Positions 15,715-22,721 of a stretch of 24,040 nucleotides of DNA are shown piece by piece (the stretch's first letter is position 1; the number at the start of each line of letters is the position of its first letter). Source of the DNA: a virus. Both the position numbers and the translations under genes were made by a program. The stretch is from positions 1 through 24,040 of IMG/VR virus record IMGVR_UViG_3300017746_000154. One strand, given 5' to 3'. Under the pieces are notes generated by a model that saw only the letters and a program-made list of their open reading frames with translations, made no database searches and was not told where the DNA came from.

Positions 15715-15745
15715 TAAAAAAGCCCTTATAAATCAAGGGTTTTTA
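15715..15745 (-). terminator. Rho-independent terminator overlapping the end of the second SGNH gene
   Basis: The minus strand reads CCCTT, a seven-base loop, AAGGG, then CTTTTTT. Flanking A and T runs extend the stem, so it could also stop transcription from the other side. The TAA stop codon of the SGNH gene (15726-15728) lies inside the hairpin. It marks the end of the accessory cassette transcript. Confidence 0.8.
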
Positions 15746-16559
15746 GTACAACCTCAGCGATAAATCGTTGTGATTCCTCATTTGGATGGGCATCGATTCC
15801 GTTGATTCTGTACGATTCGCCATACTTTTTCCTAAGTAAATCTATTATAGTATATCCACCTAGTCCTTGAAATATAGGAAATCCTATAAATTTATCATCA
15901 TCTAATAATAGTGTAATAGGATTTTTGATAAAATCGTGTTCTCTTATCTTTCGTTTTTTCATTTCAAGATCAGTTGGATATTGATCTGGGTCTAAAGTTT
16001 CTTTTGTATCATAGTTTGCCGTTGTATTAGACTCTTTTCTAAATTTATTATATGTCGGTAACATCTGCATTTGCAAAAAGTTTATATGAAGTTCATTACA
16101 GAAACATTGAAACTGATACATCATCTGTAAATTATCATTCATAATATCTTTATCTTTAGGAAATCTTGCTTGAATAGATTTGTAAAAGTTATCAACAAAG
16201 GTTTCATTGTGAGGTGTTTCTTTAACAAGTTTATCTCTTTCATCATCTATTTTAGGAATTATTGTACGAAATGGCGATGAAGTATGATATTGATTGTCTG
16301 CCAAAATATCTTGTCTAGTCCATTCAGACCATGCAACTATCACACACTTAATATCTTTAGGTTCATGTTTTAAAACTTCTTCTATAACAGAGGATAATAT
16401 TTTTCTATTACCACTACCACATTTTGCAGTATTGATTACATTATAACCTTCAAGATATGCAGGCCACATTTTAAAGTCCATAGGATTAGGTTTTGCTTTT
16501 GACGGCATTGCGTAATCCGTAAATGAACAACCACCAACTATAATTTTATTTCTCGACAT
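15726..16559 (-). CDS. SGNH/GDSL-type hydrolase, second copy
   Basis: This 277-residue protein has the SGNH hydrolase blocks in order: block I with the candidate nucleophile serine at the N-terminus (KIIVGGCSFTDY), a glycine/asparagine block (INTAKCGSGNRK), a block III-like strand (IVAWSEWTRQDIL), and block V with the catalytic Asp-His pair at the C-terminus (GIDAHPNEESQRFIAEV). There is no signal peptide, so it acts in the cytoplasm. Such enzymes add or remove acyl groups on sugars, lipids or other alcohols. It is a paralogue of the protein at 19166-19924. The start has AGAAGG four bases upstream and overlaps the amidinotransferase gene by 22 bases. Confidence 0.82.
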   Translation of the reverse strand: MSRNKIIVGGCSFTDYAMPSKAKPNPMDFKMWPAYLEGYNVINTAKCGSGNRKILSSVIEEVLKHEPKDIKCVIVAWSEWTRQDILADNQYHTSSPFRTIIPKIDDERDKLVKETPHNETFVDNFYKSIQARFPKDKDIMNDNLQMMYQFQCFCNELHINFLQMQMLPTYNKFRKESNTTANYDTKETLDPDQYPTDLEMKKRKIREHDFIKNPITLLLDDDKFIGFPIFQGLGGYTIIDLLRKKYGESYRINGIDAHPNEESQRFIAEVVLKTLDL

Positions 16560-17767
16560 GTGCCTTCTCTATATGTATCTAACGTTAAACAATGTAAACC
16601 ACTATCCCAAAACCTTTTGTGTCTAAATGGCATATATATTGGTCTAACACCGATTGAATTTAATTTATCATGTATTTCTTTTTGATAGTTTAGTGAGAAT
16701 ATATTTCTTTCATCTAAACTTAACATGTTAACTTCAAAAAATGTTTCATCTTGCATTCCAACCCAATCATATAACCATTGATCTACAAATGTAACAAATT
16801 TATGATCTTGCATTTTATCTTTTATAATCCATTTCATCCTATCAATTTTTTGTTGTTTTCTACCATACACCCCACTAGAATCTCTTTTAATTGAAGTTGA
16901 TAGTTTAACAGAGTCTTTAGGGTCTTCAATAATCAAACAGTCCCAATTAGGAAAAGTATCATTAAAGAAATCTTGTTTCATCCATGGCGACCCTATAATT
17001 AAACCAGGTCTAACCAAACACATACTACCATCATTGTGTCCACCAATCGCAATTGTATTTTTTGTAAATTTATTGTTAGGTCTAATTTCTTTATACCAAT
17101 CATAGAAACCCATTCTATCAACTTCATCAACGATAAGCATATTTCCAAGTCTTGTTATTGTTGAAGCTGCCTGTTGCCAAGTTTGCCATACATACTTACT
17201 AAAATCTTTTGGATTATTTTTACTATTTACTTTAAAATACTTTGGGTCATCCCAAGACGGATTCCAAGTTTTAGGAACACCAATATCAAACTGACCTTCA
17301 AGTGTAGGTATAAATGGACCTAGTTTGTTAGGATTAAATTGTTTACATAATTCTATATTGACATTATCAAACATATACAAAGGATGATCTTTTGTTGATG
17401 AGTGTCCTATCGTACAAACAATTTCATTACCAAGTGTTACATAATTATCTCTAGGATTAATCATAGGTTTTGGTAAAGAACCTGTTGGATTATCTTCTTT
17501 CCATTCACTAAAAGTTTTATATGGTAATCTATGTCCGTCTTGAGTAAAGTTAGAATCTATCTGTATTACTTCAATACCAAAATCTTCTAACGTATGTTTA
17601 ATGAGATTTAAATCTTCGATAGTTTCACGCAATACTTTTTGAATACTTTGTCTTATACTATCATCTGGTAGATCATCAAAAAACTTAGGTTCATATACAT
17701 TACCTAACACCACTTGTTTCAATGAGTCGAAATGTGTCCAACTATTAATATTAGAATACTTTGACAT
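16538..17767 (-). CDS. Amidinotransferase-like protein (glycine amidinotransferase family)
   Basis: About 409 residues from the ATG at 17767 (MSKYSNINSWTHF), chosen because AGG lies just upstream; the frame stays open to a TTG at 17782. Matches to L-arginine:glycine amidinotransferase run through the protein: WTHFDSLKQVVLGN, PRDNYVTLGNEIV, GGHNDGSMCLVRPGLIIGSP (catalytic His, H244, and D246) and the C-terminal SGLHCLTLDTYREGT with the nucleophilic cysteine C393. The family moves an amidino group from arginine to an amine. In my alignment the helper aspartate (human Asp254, DAADFIRAG) is T203 here (AASTITRLG), so activity or acceptor may differ. It lies between the carbamoyltransferase and an SGNH hydrolase, overlapping both. 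Confidence 0.85.
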   Translation of the reverse strand: MSKYSNINSWTHFDSLKQVVLGNVYEPKFFDDLPDDSIRQSIQKVLRETIEDLNLIKHTLEDFGIEVIQIDSNFTQDGHRLPYKTFSEWKEDNPTGSLPKPMINPRDNYVTLGNEIVCTIGHSSTKDHPLYMFDNVNIELCKQFNPNKLGPFIPTLEGQFDIGVPKTWNPSWDDPKYFKVNSKNNPKDFSKYVWQTWQQAASTITRLGNMLIVDEVDRMGFYDWYKEIRPNNKFTKNTIAIGGHNDGSMCLVRPGLIIGSPWMKQDFFNDTFPNWDCLIIEDPKDSVKLSTSIKRDSSGVYGRKQQKIDRMKWIIKDKMQDHKFVTFVDQWLYDWVGMQDETFFEVNMLSLDERNIFSLNYQKEIHDKLNSIGVRPIYMPFRHKRFWDSGLHCLTLDTYREGTCREIKL

Positions 17768-19085
17768 TATACCTGCTTTCAAATTCTAATGCGTCTTCCC
17801 ATGTATTAACGATTGGTTGTCCTTTTATATTTAAACTAGTATTTAATAACATAGGGCATCCTGTTTTGTCATACCATTCTTCTAAGATAGGTCTAATAAC
17901 TGATTTACAATTTTTTTCTACTACTTGTACTCTCGCAGTTCCGTCAACATGTGTAACAGATTTTAGATCATGTTTTGCTTTACATACAAACTGCATGTAT
18001 CTATTTTTTCTACCAACAAAGTAATCATCAAAATATTCTTCTAGAATAGCAGGCGCAAAAGGTCTAAACTTTTGTCTATGTTTAATACTATTCACTGTAT
18101 CCTTTATGTCCTCTCTAGGGTCTGCTATGAGCGATCTATTACCCAATGATCTTGGGCCAAACTCTGCTTTACCATTTGCAATACCACAATAACTAAATTT
18201 TAATAAATGATAAACAACTTCTTTAGGATTAACAGATTGATTAATATCATAACCTAGATATGGGTCTTGCCAATTTAATTTTTTCTTTTCTACTAATGCA
18301 GCTGCACCAAGACTAGAACCTGCATCACCTGGTGATGGCATAATCCAAATATTAAATCTATCTGGTATTCTACTATTTGCAACGCAGTTTAAAGCACATC
18401 CACCCATAAGAACAAGATTGGTGTATTCACAATATTTTAAAAGTTCTAATAGTTTTACTTCATATAAGTTTTGTACACTAGCTGCTAAATCTCTAGGGTG
18501 TGCTGTTGGAAGTAATCTTCCTACACCTTTATGATTGTTTTCGTATAACAAATATTCTAAATCATATATGGGTTCGCCAAATGCAGCCATTCCCATAACA
18601 ATATATTCTTCTTCATTTGGTTTATATCCTAATCTTTGTGTAATCGCAGAATATAATAGACCAAGTGAATATGGATACTTCCATGATTTAATCTTTTTCA
18701 TTTGATTGTTTTTACACTTCCAAATAGATACAGTATCCCACTCGCCAATTGCATCAATAACAATTACATTACATTCATCAAATGGTGAAGTATAATAACC
18801 TGCGGCCGCATGTGTTTCATGATGCCCAAAGTAATTATCATATTTTCTTTTTGGGGTTGTCCACTTTTGACCTGCAAATAATCTTCTAGTATTTTTTAGA
18901 AATGGTTTCTCATAGAAAGAAATGCTATCACCATCAACTAATTGATCTTTATGAATCCACTTATCATTTTTTACTCTAGAGTATCTTTCACTATGCGATG
19001 CATATTTAATATCTTGTCCGTCTAAAATAGTTAGAGCCGCATCATGAAATCCCTCAGAGATACCTACATTAATCTTCGTCTTCAT
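17751..19085 (-). CDS. NodU/CmcH-family O-carbamoyltransferase
   Basis: This 444-residue protein matches carbamoyltransferases that use carbamoyl phosphate and ATP to O-carbamoylate a hydroxyl group (NodU, CmcH, TobZ). The N-terminal Kae1-like domain has H14 (GISEGFHDAALTI), the metal site HHETHAAAGYY (H88, H89, H92) and DAIGEWD (D111), then MGGCALNCVAN. The C-terminal domain has the signature EFGPRSLGNRSLIADPRED and LLNTSLNIKGQPIV. It is shorter than TobZ or NodU (about 560-570 residues), mainly in the middle and at the end, where it stops soon after the DALEF helix. In viral metagenomes, relatives have been reported to carbamoylate 5-hydroxymethylcytosine in DNA; other members act on sugars. 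The substrate here is unknown. Confidence 0.93.
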   Translation of the reverse strand: MKTKINVGISEGFHDAALTILDGQDIKYASHSERYSRVKNDKWIHKDQLVDGDSISFYEKPFLKNTRRLFAGQKWTTPKRKYDNYFGHHETHAAAGYYTSPFDECNVIVIDAIGEWDTVSIWKCKNNQMKKIKSWKYPYSLGLLYSAITQRLGYKPNEEEYIVMGMAAFGEPIYDLEYLLYENNHKGVGRLLPTAHPRDLAASVQNLYEVKLLELLKYCEYTNLVLMGGCALNCVANSRIPDRFNIWIMPSPGDAGSSLGAAALVEKKKLNWQDPYLGYDINQSVNPKEVVYHLLKFSYCGIANGKAEFGPRSLGNRSLIADPREDIKDTVNSIKHRQKFRPFAPAILEEYFDDYFVGRKNRYMQFVCKAKHDLKSVTHVDGTARVQVVEKNCKSVIRPILEEWYDKTGCPMLLNTSLNIKGQPIVNTWEDALEFESRYNVKVF

Positions 19086-19188
19086 AGATAAAACTTTCAG
19101 ACTTTTCTTTTTTTGGTTTACAAAAAATATCTTTAATTCTATTAAAGTAAAAATAAAAATATAACTTAATTAGTCTTAATTTTTTCAT
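19069..19188 (-). CDS. Tiny protein upstream of the carbamoyltransferase, 39 residues
   Basis: The ATG at 19188 follows GGAG by seven bases, inside the end of the first SGNH gene, and the frame runs to a stop 17 bases inside the carbamoyltransferase gene. It bridges what would otherwise be an 80-base gap. The protein has a basic, aromatic N-terminus (MKKLRLIKLYFYFYFNRIK) and an acidic C-terminus (ESFIYEDED). It resembles the 38-residue protein at 19902-20018 in length, charge layout, KKE core and IYE-acidic ending. Both genes end by overlapping a downstream start that reads MKTK. It may be a coupling peptide or a small partner protein. No function is known. Confidence 0.55.
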   Translation of the reverse strand: MKKLRLIKLYFYFYFNRIKDIFCKPKKEKSESFIYEDED

Positions 19189-19924
19189 TTGCATACTCCA
19201 TAATTTTATTTGCTATAAATTTTTGTCCCATTTCATTTGGGTGAGCGTCCACATCACTAATTCTAAAATCTCTACCATATTCCTCTTTGAGTAAATCTAC
19301 CATAGTAACTCCACCTAAATCTTTAGTTGGTGGCCATCCATGAAAATTTTTTATGTGTTCTAAATGTGGATGTTTAATTATAAGACTTGGTAAGATACGA
19401 GTATCTATTGCTTGACAAGTAGTATATTTAATATTTAATTTTTCACATATGACTTCTAAAGAATATATGTAATTTATATTTGTGTCTATAAGTTGTTTCA
19501 TACTAGGAATTGTTGTTACAAATTCTTTATCATTTTTTATAGGAAAATTTTTATTAAAACTATCATCATACCATTTTTCAATTACTTCATTTGATACTGT
19601 TGCTTTTTTATCATTATTCCAAGTAGGTGTGCTTACATAATCGTTTGAAGTATCAAGTAAAAAATCTTGCCTTGTCCATTCAGACCACATAACAAATACA
19701 TGATCTACCTTATTATTCATTATTGCTTTTAATGTTTGATGATATATTGCTTTATTACCATATCCACCTTTGGCAACATTAATAACTTCACAATTAAGTT
19801 TCTCGCCTATAAGCTCTCCCCACATTTTAAAATCTAATGGTTTTGGTCTAGCAGATTTAGGATAGTCTTTTTCTGTCCAAGAACATCCACCAACAATAAT
19901 CTTATTCATCTTTTTCGTTTTCAT
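19166..19924 (-). CDS. SGNH/GDSL-type hydrolase, first copy
   Basis: This protein of up to 252 residues is a paralogue of the one at 15726-16559. Shared blocks are IIVGGCSWTE (candidate nucleophile serine), RPKPLDFKMW, VINVAKGGYGNK, VMWSEWTRQDFLL and DVDAHPNEMGQKFIA (Asp-His pair). Identity is high at motifs and low between them, so the duplication is old. It is cytoplasmic with no signal peptide. The ATG at 19924 is given as the start, but the paralogue begins only four residues before KIIVGG, so the ATG at 19909 is equally possible; neither has a clear ribosome binding site, and translation is probably coupled to the tiny ORF that overlaps it. Confidence 0.82.
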   Translation of the reverse strand: MKTKKMNKIIVGGCSWTEKDYPKSARPKPLDFKMWGELIGEKLNCEVINVAKGGYGNKAIYHQTLKAIMNNKVDHVFVMWSEWTRQDFLLDTSNDYVSTPTWNNDKKATVSNEVIEKWYDDSFNKNFPIKNDKEFVTTIPSMKQLIDTNINYIYSLEVICEKLNIKYTTCQAIDTRILPSLIIKHPHLEHIKNFHGWPPTKDLGGVTMVDLLKEEYGRDFRISDVDAHPNEMGQKFIANKIMEYANEKIKTN

Positions 19925-20018
19925 AAATGTAAATATCTTTCTCTTCTTTCTTTTTAAAGTAAGATAAAAATGTTGACCAATACAATCTAAGATAAAGTTT
20001 TAATTTATATAATGTCAT
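19902..20018 (-). CDS. Tiny protein between gp46 and the first SGNH gene, 38 residues
   Basis: The ATG at 20018 forms a TAATG junction with the gp46 stop, and the frame ends inside the start of the SGNH gene, so it fills a 93-base space exactly. The protein begins with alternating hydrophobic, aromatic and basic residues (MTLYKLKLYLRLYW), then FKKKEEKD, and ends IYIYENEKDE. The same plan is seen in the 39-residue protein at 19069-19188. The aromatic stretch might touch a membrane, but it is short and interrupted by lysine and arginine. I cannot assign a function. Confidence 0.55.
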   Translation of the reverse strand: MTLYKLKLYLRLYWSTFLSYFKKKEEKDIYIYENEKDE

Positions 20019-21724
20019 TACATTATCCTACTAAAGTTTTGTGTCTTTTCAAATCTAATACTGTTTCTAAATTTGTCTGCTAGTTGATCGCCTTTGTGTG
20101 ATATAACAAAAGTATTCTCACCTTCTAACGTATCTAAAATTCTTAAAAACTCATCTGTTCCTGTCATATCTAAACTACTATCAAAAATTTCATCTAGAAT
20201 TAAAATATTTGTATTAGTACTATTTTTCATTTTAGCAATTGCTCTCCATGTAAATAATAATGCTAAGTCAATTCTCATTTTTTCACCTTCACTAAAAGAT
20301 GCATAATTAAACGTGTCTCTAAATCTAGACTTAATTGTTTCATTAAAGTTTTCATCTAATTGAAAGTTTACATAGAAGTCCATTGACATTAAATACTTAT
20401 TAATCAGTTGATTCATAATTGGTAGATACTGTTTAATAATTTTAGTTTTGATACCTGTATCATTTAACATTTCTCTAGCAGTATTAACATAAACCATTTC
20501 TTCTTTTGTCTCTGATCTTTTTGCTTCAACTCCTTTACATTGATCTTTCATTTGTTGAAGTTTATCTTCATCTTTTTGAGAAACTTTACCCTCTTTAAAC
20601 TTTTCAATATCTTTGTTTAGTTTATTATTATATTTTTCTAGTTCTAATATAGATGATAACAATCCAGCTCTTTTTGCTTCTTTAGATTGAATATCCGTTA
20701 ATGCTTTATCAACTTCACTTGCTTGATTTTTTATCTTTTCAAGTTCAGACTTTAATTTAACTGCACCATCAGATATTTCATTTACTTTATTATTTCTTTC
20801 AACAACCATATGTTCTTTGTGTTGTGAATCTATATCTTGATGGCATGTAGGACAGTTATCCTTTTCCATAAAGAATTTTAATTCTCTTGTAAGTTGTTTA
20901 TGTTTTTCTGTTAATGTTGCTCTAACATCCCTAAGTTTTTTAAGTTTGTTATCAATTCTATTTTTATCTTGTATTTGTGTTTTTAATTGTATTATTTCTT
21001 CTTCAAGTGTCGTACTATCATCTGTTCTTTCTTTAATAGCAATATTGTTTAAATGAAGTGTTTCATTCTTATCTTCAATTAAAGAATTTTTATCTTCCTT
21101 AATATCTTTAATATAGTTTTCTTGTAATGCAATTTTTTCAACTGCAATATTAAACTGATAATCTAAATCTTTTGCTTCATCTGTTAAGTCTTTTAATTTA
21201 AGTTTTAACAACATATTCATTAAAGAGAATATTTTAATATCTAAAATCTCTTCAACAACTTCTCTTCTATGTACAGACTTTAACTGCATGAATGGTACGA
21301 ATGATGCATTACCAAGAATAACAACTTGAGTAAATGAACGATAATTTAATTTTAATACTTGTTGTTCTAAAAACTTTTGATAGTCTCTAGAGTTTGCTTC
21401 TTGATTTATCATGATACCATCACAATAGATTTCAAACTTATTAGGTTTGATACCTCTAAGAATACGCCACTCTTTAGTACCAATTCTAAATTCTATTTCA
21501 ACAATGCAATCTGAATTATTAATTGTGTTAACTAATTGTGATTTAGAAATAACTCTAAATGGTTTACCAAATAATGCAAAACATAACGCATCAAGGATAG
21601 TAGATTTACCACTACCATTGTCACCAACAATCAATGTAGATTTTTGTCTATCTAGTATGATGTTTGTAAAGTTATTACCAGTACTTAAAAAGTTTTTCCA
21701 TTTTATAGATTTAAAGTGTATCAT
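20018..21724 (-). CDS. gp46: Recombination nuclease subunit gp46, Rad50/SbcC type
   Basis: This 568-residue SMC-like ATPase is the partner of gp47. The N-terminal half-site has Walker A VGDNGSGKST (33-42) and a QVVILGNASF Q-loop region. A long coiled coil is split by the zinc hook CPTCHQD (C291, C294). The C-terminal half-site has the ABC signature FSEGEKMRIDLALLF and Walker B NILILDEIFDSS, then the SHKGD switch histidine. Length is close to T4 gp46 (560). With gp47 it resects DNA ends and opens the way for UvsX-driven recombination and replication; in T4 it also degrades host DNA. Its start overlaps the GNAT-like gene as ATGA. Confidence 0.97.
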   Translation of the reverse strand: MIHFKSIKWKNFLSTGNNFTNIILDRQKSTLIVGDNGSGKSTILDALCFALFGKPFRVISKSQLVNTINNSDCIVEIEFRIGTKEWRILRGIKPNKFEIYCDGIMINQEANSRDYQKFLEQQVLKLNYRSFTQVVILGNASFVPFMQLKSVHRREVVEEILDIKIFSLMNMLLKLKLKDLTDEAKDLDYQFNIAVEKIALQENYIKDIKEDKNSLIEDKNETLHLNNIAIKERTDDSTTLEEEIIQLKTQIQDKNRIDNKLKKLRDVRATLTEKHKQLTRELKFFMEKDNCPTCHQDIDSQHKEHMVVERNNKVNEISDGAVKLKSELEKIKNQASEVDKALTDIQSKEAKRAGLLSSILELEKYNNKLNKDIEKFKEGKVSQKDEDKLQQMKDQCKGVEAKRSETKEEMVYVNTAREMLNDTGIKTKIIKQYLPIMNQLINKYLMSMDFYVNFQLDENFNETIKSRFRDTFNYASFSEGEKMRIDLALLFTWRAIAKMKNSTNTNILILDEIFDSSLDMTGTDEFLRILDTLEGENTFVISHKGDQLADKFRNSIRFEKTQNFSRIM

Positions 21725-22185
21725 AGTTTATACTCAAAATTTTGTGTGTCCTCACTTACTTTAATTTGTTTGGCTCCGTTTCTAATATGAAAGTGTGTTG
21801 CCATTGGTGTCAATGGTGATAGAGTTACTAATCTTTCACAATGATGTTTCCTTGCCCAATCACCAAGTTTTTTAATAATCTCTTTGCCTGCACCTCTTTT
21901 TCTAGACCATACTGTATATGCAACTGCAATGTTACCATTACCTGTTCTTGACATATAATCCATTTCTCTTACCGTGTATGGTACTTCAGGTGTAAATGCT
22001 ACACAAATGATTGCTTCTATTTCTTCACCATACTTTAAACCAAATATTTTTCTACCATGTGTAATTCTAAATCCTAAAGTAAGTTCAGGTCTAACTGGGT
22101 CTTCCGATACATCGATGTCATCTAGTTCAACTAGTTCAGTTCCCTTTACCCATCTAAAAAAATCTTTTACATTATCTTTCATCAT
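21721..22185 (-). CDS. GNAT-like acetyltransferase
   Basis: This 154-residue protein has the general plan of a GNAT N-acetyltransferase: a beta strand (IEAIICVAF), a strand leading to motif A (GNIAVAYTVWSRKRGAGKEIIKKL, with R95-G100 as the acetyl-CoA pyrophosphate loop) and a final section (ERLVTLSPLTPMATHFHIRNGAKQI) resembling the motif B helix and the common 'Y/FxxxGF' turn. Acetyl-CoA binding is likely; the acceptor is not known and could be a small molecule or protein. The gene lies between gp46 and the MT-A70 methyltransferase with ATGA overlaps on both sides, so it is made together with the recombination nuclease. Confidence 0.7.
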   Translation of the reverse strand: MMKDNVKDFFRWVKGTELVELDDIDVSEDPVRPELTLGFRITHGRKIFGLKYGEEIEAIICVAFTPEVPYTVREMDYMSRTGNGNIAVAYTVWSRKRGAGKEIIKKLGDWARKHHCERLVTLSPLTPMATHFHIRNGAKQIKVSEDTQNFEYKL

Positions 22186-22721
22186 ATTTGATTACCCCAA
22201 CTATCCCAACCTTTTCTTTCTCTTCTTGCAAAGAGTTCAACATATGGCCCGTCTAGTAATTGTTCAATTCGATCATATATCATATCAGGTTTTCTACTAT
22301 GTTCTTGTCTTTTATCGATTACTAATTGTTTAACTGATTTTGAAATTCTTTTTGGTTTACCTTTTGTTGCAAGTAAACACATTTCGGGGTTTGCTCTTGT
22401 CCAATAACCTAATCCTGTAAACATACCTAAATTATTTTTATTTTGTTTCGCCCAAGTAAAACCTACTGTTTTGTATTTGAATCCCCACGCTTTAATAACT
22501 TCCAAAGCTTCTGGTAACATAGGGTCAACTGCCCACATAAGTAAAGTACAATTGTCATCAGACAAATCCCCAACAGGTAACTTACAAATATCAGAAATAG
22601 ACATGCAATCATAATGCTGTGTAGCGTTACGTCCCTCACCTTTCTTAGAGTATGAACGAAAGTGCCAAGGTGGGTCTGCATATATTACCTTATACTTAGA
22701 GTTCCAAGTCTTGAGCTTCAT
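22182..22721 (-). CDS. MT-A70 family adenine-N6 methyltransferase
   Basis: This 179-residue protein has the MT-A70 hallmarks: catalytic DPPW (D16-W19, VIYADPPWHFR), the HYDCMSISDICKLPV stretch, LLMWAVDPMLPEALEVIKAWGF, and the C-terminal block RKPDMIYDRIEQLLDGPYVELFARRERKGWDSWGNQ. The family transfers methyl from SAM to N6 of adenine, in phages and bacteria usually in DNA. It is close to the minimal size for the family, so a separate target-recognition domain is lacking. No restriction enzyme accompanies it, which suggests protection against host restriction or marking of phage DNA. AGGA lies seven bases before the start, which overlaps gp47 by 26 bases. Confidence 0.92.
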   Translation of the reverse strand: MKLKTWNSKYKVIYADPPWHFRSYSKKGEGRNATQHYDCMSISDICKLPVGDLSDDNCTLLMWAVDPMLPEALEVIKAWGFKYKTVGFTWAKQNKNNLGMFTGLGYWTRANPEMCLLATKGKPKRISKSVKQLVIDKRQEHSRKPDMIYDRIEQLLDGPYVELFARRERKGWDSWGNQI

